Of a DNA stretch of 64,000 nucleotides, positions 44,025 to 52,400 are shown in pieces. The stretch covers positions 434,001-498,000 of the forward strand of contig NZ_FNAI01000002.1 in NCBI RefSeq assembly GCF_900101875.1, given 5' to 3'. Numbering within the stretch: position 1 is the stretch's first letter; the number at the start of each line of letters is the position of its first letter. The notes under the pieces are model-generated. The model did no database searches, had not been told where the DNA came from, and saw nothing but the letters and a program-made list of their open reading frames with translations. Source of the stretch: Mucilaginibacter pineti (GTDB taxonomy: Bacteria; Bacteroidota; Bacteroidia; Sphingobacteriales; Sphingobacteriaceae). The translations under genes were made by a program, and so were the position numbers.

Positions 44025-45335
44025 ATGAAAGTTTTAAAATTTGGCGGTACCTCAGTAGGTAGCCCCGCCCGTATGAAAAATCTGTTGGATATCATCAATC
44101 CGGCCGAGAGGCAGATAGTGGTGCTATCGGCAGTATCAGGAACTACAAACAATTTAGTAGAAATTGGTCAGGCTTACCTGGCCGGCGATAAGAAGAAGGC
44201 AATTTCACTTATCGGCACCCTGAAAGATAAATACGAGCTTTTTATTAAGGAACTGTTTACCGACGAGCAATTTTTAAAGCAAGGCAAGGAAGTTATTGAC
44301 TATCATTTTAACGTGCTTGCTAACCTGGCTAACGATCTTTTTACAACTATTGAAGATAAGGTTATTTTGGCCCAGGGCGAATTACTGTCAACCACATTAT
44401 ACCACGTTTATCTGCGCCAGATAGGGGTACCATCGGTACTGTTGCCGGCGCTTGATTTTATGAAGATAGACGAGGATAATGAGCCTATAGTTGATTATAT
44501 CACCGAAAAGATAACCCCGTTACTTGATAAACATCCCGACGTTAATTTATTTATAACCCAGGGATTTATTTGCCGCAATGCCTTTGGCGAAATTGATAAC
44601 CTGCGCCGCGGCGGCAGCGATTATACCGCATCGTTAATTGGTGCCGGTATCCGCAGCGAAGAGGTGCAGATATGGACAGATATTGACGGGATGCACAACA
44701 ATGATCCCCGGATTGTAAAAGGCACGCAGCCCATTGCCCAGCTATCGTTTGATGAGGCTGCCGAGCTTGCTTATTTTGGTGCCAAAATACTGCACCCGCA
44801 AAGTGTGTTCCCTGCCCAAAAATATAAGATCCCGGTACGCTTGCTAAACACAATGGATCCGCAGGCTAAGGGCACGCTGATAACCAATACCAGCGAAAAG
44901 GACAAGATCAAATCTATAGCGGCAAAGGATGGTATTACGGCCATCAAAATTCAATCCAGCAGGATGCTGCTGGCGCATGGTTTTTTGCGCAAGGTATTTG
45001 AGGTGTTTGAGCGTTACAAAACTTCTATAGATATGATAACCACATCAGAAGTTGCGGTGTCATTAACTATTGATGATACCACATACCTGGGCGAGATCAC
45101 TACCGAGCTTAACGCCTTTGGTTCGGTTGAGCTGGATGTAAACCACACCATTATTTGCGTAGTAGGTGATTTTGGTGCCGAAAAACATGGTTACGCCGCT
45201 CGTGTACTGGAGGCGGTTAAGCACATTCCGCTGAGGATGATATCATACGGCGGCAGCGATCATAACTTGTCGTTACTTGTAAAAACCGAGGATAAGGTGG
45301 AGATTTTAAGAAGCCTGCATAACAGGTTGTTTTAG
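44025..45335 (+). CDS. lysC: aspartate kinase
   Basis: 436 residues. N-terminal KFGGTSVGSP (5-14), the amino-acid-kinase fold, RRGGSDYTASLIGAG for substrate binding, the LAYFGAKILHPQSV motif and two C-terminal ACT domains (about 305-435) for feedback control. It phosphorylates aspartate, the first step to lysine, threonine and methionine. No homoserine dehydrogenase part, so monofunctional. lysA follows 119 bases on, so the pair supports lysine and diaminopimelate synthesis. Confidence 0.96.
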   Translation: MKVLKFGGTSVGSPARMKNLLDIINPAERQIVVLSAVSGTTNNLVEIGQAYLAGDKKKAISLIGTLKDKYELFIKELFTDEQFLKQGKEVIDYHFNVLANLANDLFTTIEDKVILAQGELLSTTLYHVYLRQIGVPSVLLPALDFMKIDEDNEPIVDYITEKITPLLDKHPDVNLFITQGFICRNAFGEIDNLRRGGSDYTASLIGAGIRSEEVQIWTDIDGMHNNDPRIVKGTQPIAQLSFDEAAELAYFGAKILHPQSVFPAQKYKIPVRLLNTMDPQAKGTLITNTSEKDKIKSIAAKDGITAIKIQSSRMLLAHGFLRKVFEVFERYKTSIDMITTSEVAVSLTIDDTTYLGEITTELNAFGSVELDVNHTIICVVGDFGAEKHGYAARVLEAVKHIPLRMISYGGSDHNLSLLVKTEDKVEILRSLHNRLF

Positions 45336-45346
45336 CCTCACCCAAC

Positions 45347-45418
45347 CCTCTCCAAAGGAGAGGACTAAAATAATAAACACGTCATTGCGAGGTACGAAGC
45401 AATCTTCTGAAAGCAGCC
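45347..45418. repeat. repeat-like segment between lysC and lysA
   Basis: Hairpin CCTCTCC-AAA-GGAGAGG (45347-45363), then GTCATTGCGAGG and GAAGCAATCTTCTG (45381-45410). Both resemble short repeats common in Bacteroidota spacers. The second is of the same style as parts of the 58-kb element. Confidence 0.45.
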
Positions 45419-45454
45419 TACAAATCGCGATATAACATAAAGTACTTTTTGCAA

Positions 45455-46669
45455 ATGTTCAACAATACTACAATAAATCGCTTTCAAGACTTAGATACCC
45501 CGTTTTACTACTATGATATGGAGGTATTACGGCAAACTCTGGATGCCTGTCGCGAAGCTTCTGCAAAGCATGGTTTTCATGTGCATTATGCCATGAAGGC
45601 CAATTTTAATCCGCGCGTGCTGGATATGATCCAATCTTTTGGCTTTGGTGCCGATTGTGTGAGCGGTAACGAGGTTAGGGCGGCTATCGAACACGGTTTT
45701 GGGAAAGACAAAGTGGTTTTCGCAGGCGTGGGAAAATCAGACAAAGAAATAAATTTTGCCCTTGATGCCGATATCTTTTGCTTTAATGTAGAATCGGTAC
45801 AGGAGCTGGAGATCATTAATGAACTGGCTGGCGCAAAAGGCAAGAAGGCAAATGTGGCTATCCGCATAAACCCTAACGTTGATGCGCATACCCATCATTT
45901 TATTACCACCGGACTGGACGAAAATAAATTCGGAATTAATATTTGGCAACTGCCGGATGTGGCCACCGCTTTGCGTAAATGCGAAAACCTGAAGTTCCTG
46001 GGCATCCATTTTCATATCGGCTCCCAAATTACCGATCTGGAAGTTTATAAAAGCCTTTGTACCCGCATCAACGAAATGCAGGATTGGTTTGAAGATCATG
46101 GTTTCCCGGTTAAAGTGCTCAATACAGGCGGTGGTTTAGGAGTGGACTATTATAGCCCCAACGGTAACATTGCCGATTTTGAAAGTTATTTTCAGGTATT
46201 TAAAAGCTTCCTGAACGTTAAGCCAGGGCAGGAGGTGCATTTTGAGCTTGGTCGTGCACTGGTAGCACAAAGCGCATCACTTATATCAAGAGTGTTGTAT
46301 GTGAAAAATGGCAAAAAGAAAAATTTCCTTATCCTGGATGCCGGCATGACGGAACTTATCCGTCCGATGCTTTACCAGGCATATCATTTAATTGAGAATC
46401 TAAGTCGGAGGGCTGAGGTGCGGGGGCTGAGATCTGAAGCCGAAAAACAGGCCTCAGACCTCACTCCACACACCACCGAACTAAAATACGACGTAGTAGG
46501 TCCTATTTGCGAAAGCACTGATTGTTTTCAGAAAGATGTTGACCTGCCGGAATCATTCCGCGGCGATCTGATAGCTGTGCGTACCGCCGGTGCTTACGGC
46601 GAAGTGATGGCATCGGGCTATAACCTGCGTGATCATGTACAGAGTGTTTATTCAGAAGGTGTAGCGTAA
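45455..46669 (+). CDS. lysA: diaminopimelate decarboxylase with an unusual insertion
   Basis: 404 residues from the ATG at 45455. PLP-binding lysine K48 (HYAMKANFN), HFHIGSQ (186-192), the phosphate-binding GGGLG (225-229), ELGRALV and C352 in GPICESTD. It makes lysine from meso-diaminopimelate. Residues about 317-341 (RRAEVRGLRSEAEKQASDLT and a few more) interrupt the normally short link between HLIENL and LKYDVVGPICES; the DNA there is GC-rich and forms an imperfect hairpin. The frame is kept and catalytic parts are complete, so the enzyme is probably active. Confidence 0.94.
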   Translation: MFNNTTINRFQDLDTPFYYYDMEVLRQTLDACREASAKHGFHVHYAMKANFNPRVLDMIQSFGFGADCVSGNEVRAAIEHGFGKDKVVFAGVGKSDKEINFALDADIFCFNVESVQELEIINELAGAKGKKANVAIRINPNVDAHTHHFITTGLDENKFGINIWQLPDVATALRKCENLKFLGIHFHIGSQITDLEVYKSLCTRINEMQDWFEDHGFPVKVLNTGGGLGVDYYSPNGNIADFESYFQVFKSFLNVKPGQEVHFELGRALVAQSASLISRVLYVKNGKKKNFLILDAGMTELIRPMLYQAYHLIENLSRRAEVRGLRSEAEKQASDLTPHTTELKYDVVGPICESTDCFQKDVDLPESFRGDLIAVRTAGAYGEVMASGYNLRDHVQSVYSEGVA

Positions 46670-46684
46670 ATAGTATAGCATAGG

Positions 46685-46738
46685 AAATCTTGAATATCGG
46701 TTGATCTTTAATAATTCATCATTCGATATTCAAGATTT
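46685..46738. terminator. 15-bp inverted repeat between lysA and a HAD gene
   Basis: AAATCTTGAATATCG (46685-46699) and CGATATTCAAGATTT (46724-46738) are exact inverted copies, loop 24. No T-run, so termination is uncertain. It lies between convergent genes. Confidence 0.5.
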
Positions 46739-46751
46739 GATATTGCTGTTT

Positions 46752-47405
46752 TCAGTTTATCAGCTCCTTAAAATAATTATCATTAAAATCGTTTGCAAAA
46801 TGTACTACATTAGGCAGGTGGGCAAATTCTTCGGGGTTATGGGTGGTGGTAAGCACTACTGCTTTCATACCTGCATTTGCTGCGGCTTCGGCACCTTTGG
46901 GTACGTCTTCAAATACCACACATTCTAAAGGAGATGCGCCAAGCAGTTCAGCAGCTTTCAAAAATGTTTCGGGGTGAGGTTTGCTCAGCACTACGTCATC
47001 GGCACTTACAATAGCTTTAAAATAATGCCTGATGTTCAAATTATCCAGCACAAAATCAATATTAAACGGAATGGCCGCAGATCCAATGGCCATAGGTATA
47101 CCTTGCTGATAGGCGGCTTCTAAAAACTCAATCAACCCCGGCAATAATGCCAGGTGGGGTAAAAATTCCTGCTGGTATTTTTCTTCTTTCCGGTACGATA
47201 GGTCATTCATTTCATCCAACGTAAAACGGTCAGGGCCAAACATACGTACCAATACTTCGGGGTTTTTGCCATACATCTGGGGTTTAACTTCATCCCAGGT
47301 AAAACTGCCGCCCAATTCGTTATTAAAAAGTGATTGCCATGCTTTGGTATGGTATTCCATATCGTTTATCATGGTGCCGTTAAGGTCAAATATAAAGGCC
47401 TTCAT
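46752..47405 (-). CDS. HAD-superfamily hydrolase, beta-phosphoglucomutase-like
   Basis: 217 residues. HAD motif I is FDLNGT with nucleophile D7, but the second Asp (acid/base, position 9) is Asn. Motif II SA in IGSAAI, the Lys in LSKPHPE, and motif IV VVFEDVPKGAEAA are present, along with a helical cap. Family members act on sugar phosphates. The Asn could lower or change activity. Single gene. Confidence 0.82.
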   Translation of the reverse strand: MKAFIFDLNGTMINDMEYHTKAWQSLFNNELGGSFTWDEVKPQMYGKNPEVLVRMFGPDRFTLDEMNDLSYRKEEKYQQEFLPHLALLPGLIEFLEAAYQQGIPMAIGSAAIPFNIDFVLDNLNIRHYFKAIVSADDVVLSKPHPETFLKAAELLGASPLECVVFEDVPKGAEAAANAGMKAVVLTTTHNPEEFAHLPNVVHFANDFNDNYFKELIN

Positions 47406-47748
47406 TTGTTATGCTTGTTTTTGGGCAAACTTACAGTTTATTAAAACTATACGCGTGGTTAGGTTACATATTCTTATATAAACCAATGTAATTTTACACA
47501 GGCAGGATGGTTTAATAAAGGCAGGCATTTAGCCATAATTGCGTAATTTAAATTTGAAAAATTATGGGATTTGAAAACTTGAAAGTGCCCTGATTGAGGT
47601 ATTTGATAATGAGTAGATTATGAGTAAATGGATGTTTCTGTGCTTCCCGATTATCAAATCCTCAACTAAAATCATTCTAAATAATGACTTAGCCCTGTTA
47701 TGGTTTTTGAAAAATTTGCCTACCTTGCAGCCTTTAATAAATAAAATA
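47406..47748. other. 343-base intergenic region before the cold-shock gene
   Basis: No convincing gene. A frame open from 47620 runs into the cold-shock gene but has no coding character. It probably holds the promoter and the leader of the cold-shock mRNA; a TACCTTGC at 47721-47728 is a weak -7 candidate. Confidence 0.35.
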
Positions 47749-47943
47749 ATGCAAAAAGAAGGAACAGTAAAATTTTTCAATGAAACAAAAGGTTTTGGAT
47801 TTATTACACCAGCAAGCGGTGGTCAAGACATTTTTGTTCATTCAACAGGCCTAATCGATGAGATCCGTGAAAATGATAAAGTTGAGTTTGAAGTAGAGAA
47901 CGGTAGAAAAGGTTTAAATGCGGTAAATGTAAAAGTTATTTAA
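47749..47943 (+). CDS. cold-shock protein (CspA family)
   Basis: 64 residues, the normal length for a single cold-shock domain. RNP1-like KGFGFI (residues 14-19) and RNP2-like DIFVHST (27-33) are intact. It binds single-stranded RNA/DNA and melts mRNA structure. The ATG at 47749 fits the family; an upstream in-frame extension to 47620 is rejected. A terminator follows at 47969. Confidence 0.95.
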   Translation: MQKEGTVKFFNETKGFGFITPASGGQDIFVHSTGLIDEIRENDKVEFEVENGRKGLNAVNVKVI

Positions 47944-47968
47944 TTATAATATAATCATTAAGCATACC

Positions 47969-48000
47969 AGGCATTCACTTTTTAGTGGATGCCTTTTTTA
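47969..48000 (+). terminator. terminator of the cold-shock gene
   Basis: AGGCATTCACT (47969-47979) pairs with AGTGGATGCCT (47984-47994) with one mismatch, followed by TTTTTT. Confidence 0.85.
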
Positions 48001-48173
48001 TTTTTAGGGCATTGTGTAATTCATTACCTCCGTTATTCCATAGTCCTTAGTCTTTTGTCCTTTAGTCTTTCGTCCAACAGTCCCAAAAATCCAATAATCT
48101 CACAGTCCCAAATAACTGGCATTGTTGTTGTTTATAACTCATCAGGTTAAATCTTCTACATAAAAAACAAAAA

Positions 48174-48560
48174 ATGAAAGATCAAGCAAAAATTATAGCC
48201 GCACTATTGGTAGGTGCCGCAGCAGGTGCCGCATTAGGCTTATTATTAGCACCCGAAAAAGGTGGCGAACTGCGCGACGATATTGCCGATTATATCAATG
48301 ATTTGGTAGATACCGCTAAAAATAAAGCACAATCAACCGCCAACGATATAAAAGATTACAGCGCAAACGCCGTTGATAAGGTTAAATCGAAGTTTAATGG
48401 TACAGTGAGTGATCTTTATGATTATAAAGATGATGCTTTGGAAGCTGCTAAATCAAAAGCTAAAGATGCTGCCGATAGGGTAAAGGATCTTGGCGACGAT
48501 GCAAAATCGAAAGTAAAAGGCGCAGCTAACGACTGGAACAATTCAGTACAGAACGCATAA
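48174..48560 (+). CDS. YtxH-domain stress-type protein
   Basis: 128 residues. An N-terminal glycine/alanine-rich hydrophobic helix (IIAALLVGAAAGAALGLLLAPEKG) is the YtxH signature, followed by a long charged helical tail with repeated DxVKSK/AKSK units (about 50-125), probably coiled coil or amphipathic. Members are linked with stress and membrane association; molecular role unknown. Confidence 0.88.
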   Translation: MKDQAKIIAALLVGAAAGAALGLLLAPEKGGELRDDIADYINDLVDTAKNKAQSTANDIKDYSANAVDKVKSKFNGTVSDLYDYKDDALEAAKSKAKDAADRVKDLGDDAKSKVKGAANDWNNSVQNA

Positions 48561-48576
48561 TATTTAGTACTATCAT

Positions 48577-48620
48577 AAAAGCAGAAAAACCCGGCCAATA
48601 GGTCGGGTTTTTCTGCTTTT
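48577..48620. terminator. strong bidirectional terminator
   Basis: Perfect 15-bp stem, AAGCAGAAAAACCCG (48579-48593) with its exact complement at 48604-48618, A-rich and T-rich outer ends. It serves both the YtxH gene and the convergent M1 peptidase gene. Confidence 0.88.
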
Positions 48621-48635
48621 AACATGTTTTTTTGT

Positions 48636-50516
48636 TTACTTAACCACAAAGGTATTGTTGCTTACGTCGGCATCCATAAAAATACCCCCGTCCAACAAAG
48701 CAGATTTAATGGTTTTGCTGGTTTTAATATTCACTGAAATTTGTTTTTGATCTTTTTCCCAAACAGCGGGTGTTTGATGGAGGGTTTCGGTTGTGCCATC
48801 GGTATACGTTAATATCACATCAAACGGAACCGCAAAGCCACCAATATTTTTAATAGCAGCTGTGTAGCCGCCATTACTTTTGGTAATGTTCTGTAAATCA
48901 ATATCGATATAGTAATTGGTGAAGAACCAGTTATTAAAAAACCAATCGAGATTACGGCCAGATACATTGCTCATGGAGTTGAAATAATCCCATGGGATAG
49001 GGTGTTTGCCATTCCAGCGGTCCATATAACCATGCAGTGCTTTTTTAAATAGTACATCGCCCAACATATCCTTCAAAGCGAAATGGCTTAGTGCCGGCTT
49101 GCCATAGGAGTTGTTGCCATAGCCTGCCCTTAACTCGCTTGATGGTGTAATAATCGGTAAATCTTCGGCAGTTGATGCATCACTGATCCAGCGTTTTACC
49201 CTGAAGCTTTTGAAAAGATCGTCGGCTTTTTGGGCGCCAACCTCGGCAGTACCAATAAGGCGTTCAAAGGTGGTAGCCCAGCCTTCGTCCATGAAAGCAT
49301 AACGACTTTCATTAATACCCATGTAAAAAGGGAAATAAGTATGCGCTATTTCATGATCCTGCACAAATTGCGAAAATTGAATATCATCGGTATGGCTATC
49401 GTTCACCATCATGGGGTATTCCATATCAGCAAATCCCTGAAATGAGGTCATTTTAGGAAAAGGGTAGGGCACACCTGGCCAGTTGCGTGATAACCAGCTC
49501 AGTGAATTACGACCGGCCTGTACCGCATTATGAAAATCCTTGGCGTTATCCAAAAACGCGGCCTGCATACTGGCACGACGATGGGTAGCATCATCAACAA
49601 TGGCGCTGGCACCGTCCCATACGTAATGGTCGCTCAGGCCAACTGCCATATCGCTTATGTTGTCAGCCTTCCAAATCCATGTGTTTTGCGTTTCCTGGGC
49701 TGTAATGTTCTTTTTAGTCAGATCGGCAGCAGTAGCAATGTGAATTGTCGAATCGCTGGTCATTGATTTTTGCAGGCGTTTGGCGTACTCGGGCTGTAAC
49801 ACCTGGGTTGGGTTTTGCAGCGTTCCAGTGGCCCAAACTATATAGTTTTTAGGGGCGATAACATTGAGTGTATAATCATTAAAATCGTTATAAAACTCTT
49901 GCCCGTCTAAAAACGGAAGCCTGTCCCAGCCGTTATAATCATCATATACAGATACCCGCGGATAAAAGTAAGCAAGGTAATAAGTTGTCGAATCAATCAT
50001 CCCTTCGCGGCCACTTTGCAGCGAGATTTGAAAATGCCAGTCAATCTCCAGCTTAACCGATTGATGCGGCAACAATGGCGTTGGTATTTTAACCGATTGA
50101 TTGGTGTTGGCAGCCTGGCTGTTTACTTTTATAGATTCCCCGTTTATCAGGAACCTGTCAAACTGAACGCCGCTGGTCAAATAATCGGGCCCGGCATCGC
50201 CAAAACGTGCCACACCAGGTTTGTGCGCATTCAGGATCAGCTTCATATTAAGCGTTTTCAGCGTATCCGGACTATTATTTACATAAGTTATCTGCTCGGT
50301 TCCTTTAACGTTACGATCTGGCGGGAGAGCGGTGATGGTAATATTATAAGTCCCGCGGTTTTGCCAGTAATTTTTACCTGGTTTGCCATCGGCCTGGCGG
50401 GTTCCTTTTTTAAAGGCTTTTTGTATATCGCGCGGCATATACAAACTTTGCGCCTGCACCTGTAACAAGGCAAAGCACGAGATAGCAGTTAGTACAATGG
50501 GTTTAATTATCTTCAT
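48636..50516 (-). CDS. M1-family metallopeptidase, secreted
   Basis: 626 residues from the Met at 50516, directly before the signal peptide (MKIIKPIVLTAISCFALLQVQAQ); the frame is open to 50555. Zinc site HEIAH near residue 387 with the third ligand in FMDEGWATTFE about 20 residues on. GADMEYP-like exopeptidase loop (GFADMEYPMM) upstream. It should cut amino acids from the N-termini of peptides in the periplasm or outside. Single gene. Confidence 0.92.
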   Translation of the reverse strand: MKIIKPIVLTAISCFALLQVQAQSLYMPRDIQKAFKKGTRQADGKPGKNYWQNRGTYNITITALPPDRNVKGTEQITYVNNSPDTLKTLNMKLILNAHKPGVARFGDAGPDYLTSGVQFDRFLINGESIKVNSQAANTNQSVKIPTPLLPHQSVKLEIDWHFQISLQSGREGMIDSTTYYLAYFYPRVSVYDDYNGWDRLPFLDGQEFYNDFNDYTLNVIAPKNYIVWATGTLQNPTQVLQPEYAKRLQKSMTSDSTIHIATAADLTKKNITAQETQNTWIWKADNISDMAVGLSDHYVWDGASAIVDDATHRRASMQAAFLDNAKDFHNAVQAGRNSLSWLSRNWPGVPYPFPKMTSFQGFADMEYPMMVNDSHTDDIQFSQFVQDHEIAHTYFPFYMGINESRYAFMDEGWATTFERLIGTAEVGAQKADDLFKSFRVKRWISDASTAEDLPIITPSSELRAGYGNNSYGKPALSHFALKDMLGDVLFKKALHGYMDRWNGKHPIPWDYFNSMSNVSGRNLDWFFNNWFFTNYYIDIDLQNITKSNGGYTAAIKNIGGFAVPFDVILTYTDGTTETLHQTPAVWEKDQKQISVNIKTSKTIKSALLDGGIFMDADVSNNTFVVK

Positions 50517-50687
50517 GATGCAAAATAAAAACAAATCCATGAAATTATTGGCCAAATCATCTCAACAGCACCTCAAATTGGGATTTGCAACCCCGTGTAT
50601 ACATACTTATAAGTAAGAATTACGTAACAAACTTGTAACATCCCTTTATTTTGAATCAAATAAATTGGTACTATTAGAAATATTTTT

Positions 50688-50770
50688 TTTATTTGTTCAA
50701 GTTATTTTAATAGGGGTATTAAATAACTAATATTTGAGCCATCTGCGCTATGCGGATGGCTTTCTTATTT
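50688..50770 (+). ncRNA. possible short RNA with hairpin plus terminator
   Basis: TTG (50665) and TTTATTTG (50688-50695) are spaced like a promoter. Five to twelve bases later begins a perfect 8-bp stem, AGTTATTT (50700-50707) with AAATAACT (50721-50728), and then a GC-rich hairpin, AGCCATCTGC with GCGGATGGCT (50737-50761), followed by TTCTTATTTT. No plus-strand gene lies upstream, so the terminator has no other client. Candidate only. Confidence 0.35.
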
Positions 50771-50801
50771 TACGGGAATTTAAAAGATAATTAAGGCTTG
50801 C

Positions 50802-51308
50802 TTAATCTTCAGTAAGGTATTCTTTGCTGATGATCATAAACAACTGGTCGTTATCCATTGATTCATCAAAACATTCGGTAAGCAACTGCTGCGCAGTTTC
50901 ATGCTCCAATAATTTTGCTACCATGATAAGCATACGGCATGATGTAATGTTAACATGTTCAAGTAATTGCAGGTACATAATGATATCCATATCGCGTAGG
51001 ATTGATAGCGATTGATCTTCATCAAGGCAAAACTCGTCTTTTACTATTGATTTTATGGGATTACAGTTCTTATCAGACGGAATTTCGCCAATATTGGCAT
51101 AAATCTCCTCCATTCGGGTGATCTGTTTCTTTACGTCGTCCCAAAATTCGCCTATAGCCAGTTTTAGGGCTTTAAACGAAGCCAGGTCCATAATGTGGGC
51201 AAGGTTATTATTCAGGTAGCACTTACCAAAATAAATCCTGTTTAAATTATGAATAAATACTTGTTTTAATAACTGCGGATCTAAGTGTTTAGGGGTATCG
51301 TCACTCAT
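50802..51308 (-). CDS. YciF-like ferritin-fold protein (DUF892)
   Basis: 168 residues, mostly helical. It resembles the DUF892/YciF family: the LKQVFIHNLNRIYFGKCYL opening helix, FKALKLAIGEFWDDVKKQITRMEEIYANIG, and later paired helices. These ferritin-like proteins are tied to stress responses. Divergent from the DUF2027-Smr gene. Confidence 0.68.
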   Translation of the reverse strand: MSDDTPKHLDPQLLKQVFIHNLNRIYFGKCYLNNNLAHIMDLASFKALKLAIGEFWDDVKKQITRMEEIYANIGEIPSDKNCNPIKSIVKDEFCLDEDQSLSILRDMDIIMYLQLLEHVNITSCRMLIMVAKLLEHETAQQLLTECFDESMDNDQLFMIISKEYLTED

Positions 51309-51443
51309 GTTGCAAATATATGATTAGCTGCTAATTTATAAAAAGAACCTGTAATCAAATGTACTGCATAATAACCGCAACTTATGCTTTATATTTTATG
51401 TGTTGTGCTTATATAAGCTAACTTTGCGGCTTGATTTACTACT

Positions 51444-52391
51444 ATGAAATATAAATTAGGCGACTTTGTACGGTTTGTTGACGAAAAAATGGAAGGCTTT
51501 GTAACCCGTATCATAGACGAGCAAATGATAGGTGTTACCGGCGACGATGATTTTGAAATACCTGTACTGGCCAGCAAAGTAACCACCGTACACGGCTACC
51601 AGGCAGGCGGGGCTGATAAAACAGTTACTGCCGAAGAAAAACCTGTTGACCTGACTGAGTTTGAAAAGAAGGGGGTGTATGTAGCGGTAGTAGCCGATGC
51701 AAAAGCAAACTCGGTAGTGCATTTTCATTTGGTTAATAACACATCTTTTCAGTTGATGGTTGCCTTTACTACCGAAAAACTGCAAACCTTTAAAGGTGAG
51801 TTTGCGGGTTTAGTGAGTGCAAAATCTACGTCAAAAATATATTCGGCTCAACTTGCCGATTTGCAGTTATGGCCCCGTTTTATATTTAATATCATATATA
51901 GCACTAAACAAAATATAGAGCCGCCTGCACCTTTAGTTATCAGCGAAAAGTTTAAAGCAAAGGATTTTTCGACCGCAAAAAAACAGGTGCCCCAGATGAC
52001 CGAGCCGGGTTGGTTAATTCGTTTGGATGAACCCGAAATTGTAATAGATGCCCAGAAACTTAAAGAGAGTTTTTTTAAACCTGCCGAAGAAAAAGTGGTA
52101 TTTGTAAAACCTGTAAGCGAAATAGACCTGCACATAGAAAAACTGCGCGACGATTACCAGTTTTTGCAAAGCAGCGAGATATTACAAATACAACTGGCGC
52201 ATTTTCACAAAGCGCTGGATGCTGCAATAGTACATCAACTGCCCGATATTACATTTATACATGGTGCCGGGAATGGCACCCTGCGTAACGAATTGCATAA
52301 GCAATTAGGTAAGCACCCCAAAGTACAAACCTTTATGGATGCCCGTAAAGAGAAATTTGGCTATGGAGCTACAAAGGTTTTACTGAAATAA
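51444..52391 (+). CDS. DUF2027 and Smr-domain protein
   Basis: 315 residues. An N-terminal DUF2027-like region (KLGDFVRFVDEKMEGFVTRI) binds or caps, and the C-terminal Smr domain (about 228-314) has the DLH motif (EIDLHIEKL) and the central ITFIHGAGNGTLRNELHKQL. Smr domains nick or bind nucleic acid, as in MutS2. A nucleic-acid role is likely; partners unknown. Confidence 0.87.
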   Translation: MKYKLGDFVRFVDEKMEGFVTRIIDEQMIGVTGDDDFEIPVLASKVTTVHGYQAGGADKTVTAEEKPVDLTEFEKKGVYVAVVADAKANSVVHFHLVNNTSFQLMVAFTTEKLQTFKGEFAGLVSAKSTSKIYSAQLADLQLWPRFIFNIIYSTKQNIEPPAPLVISEKFKAKDFSTAKKQVPQMTEPGWLIRLDEPEIVIDAQKLKESFFKPAEEKVVFVKPVSEIDLHIEKLRDDYQFLQSSEILQIQLAHFHKALDAAIVHQLPDITFIHGAGNGTLRNELHKQLGKHPKVQTFMDARKEKFGYGATKVLLK

Positions 52392-52400
52392 TTGCCTTAC

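Noticed and set aside
47620..47748. N-terminal extension of the cold-shock protein
   Set aside because: The added 43 residues have no family match; the ATG at 47749 gives the standard length and start MQKEGTVKFF.
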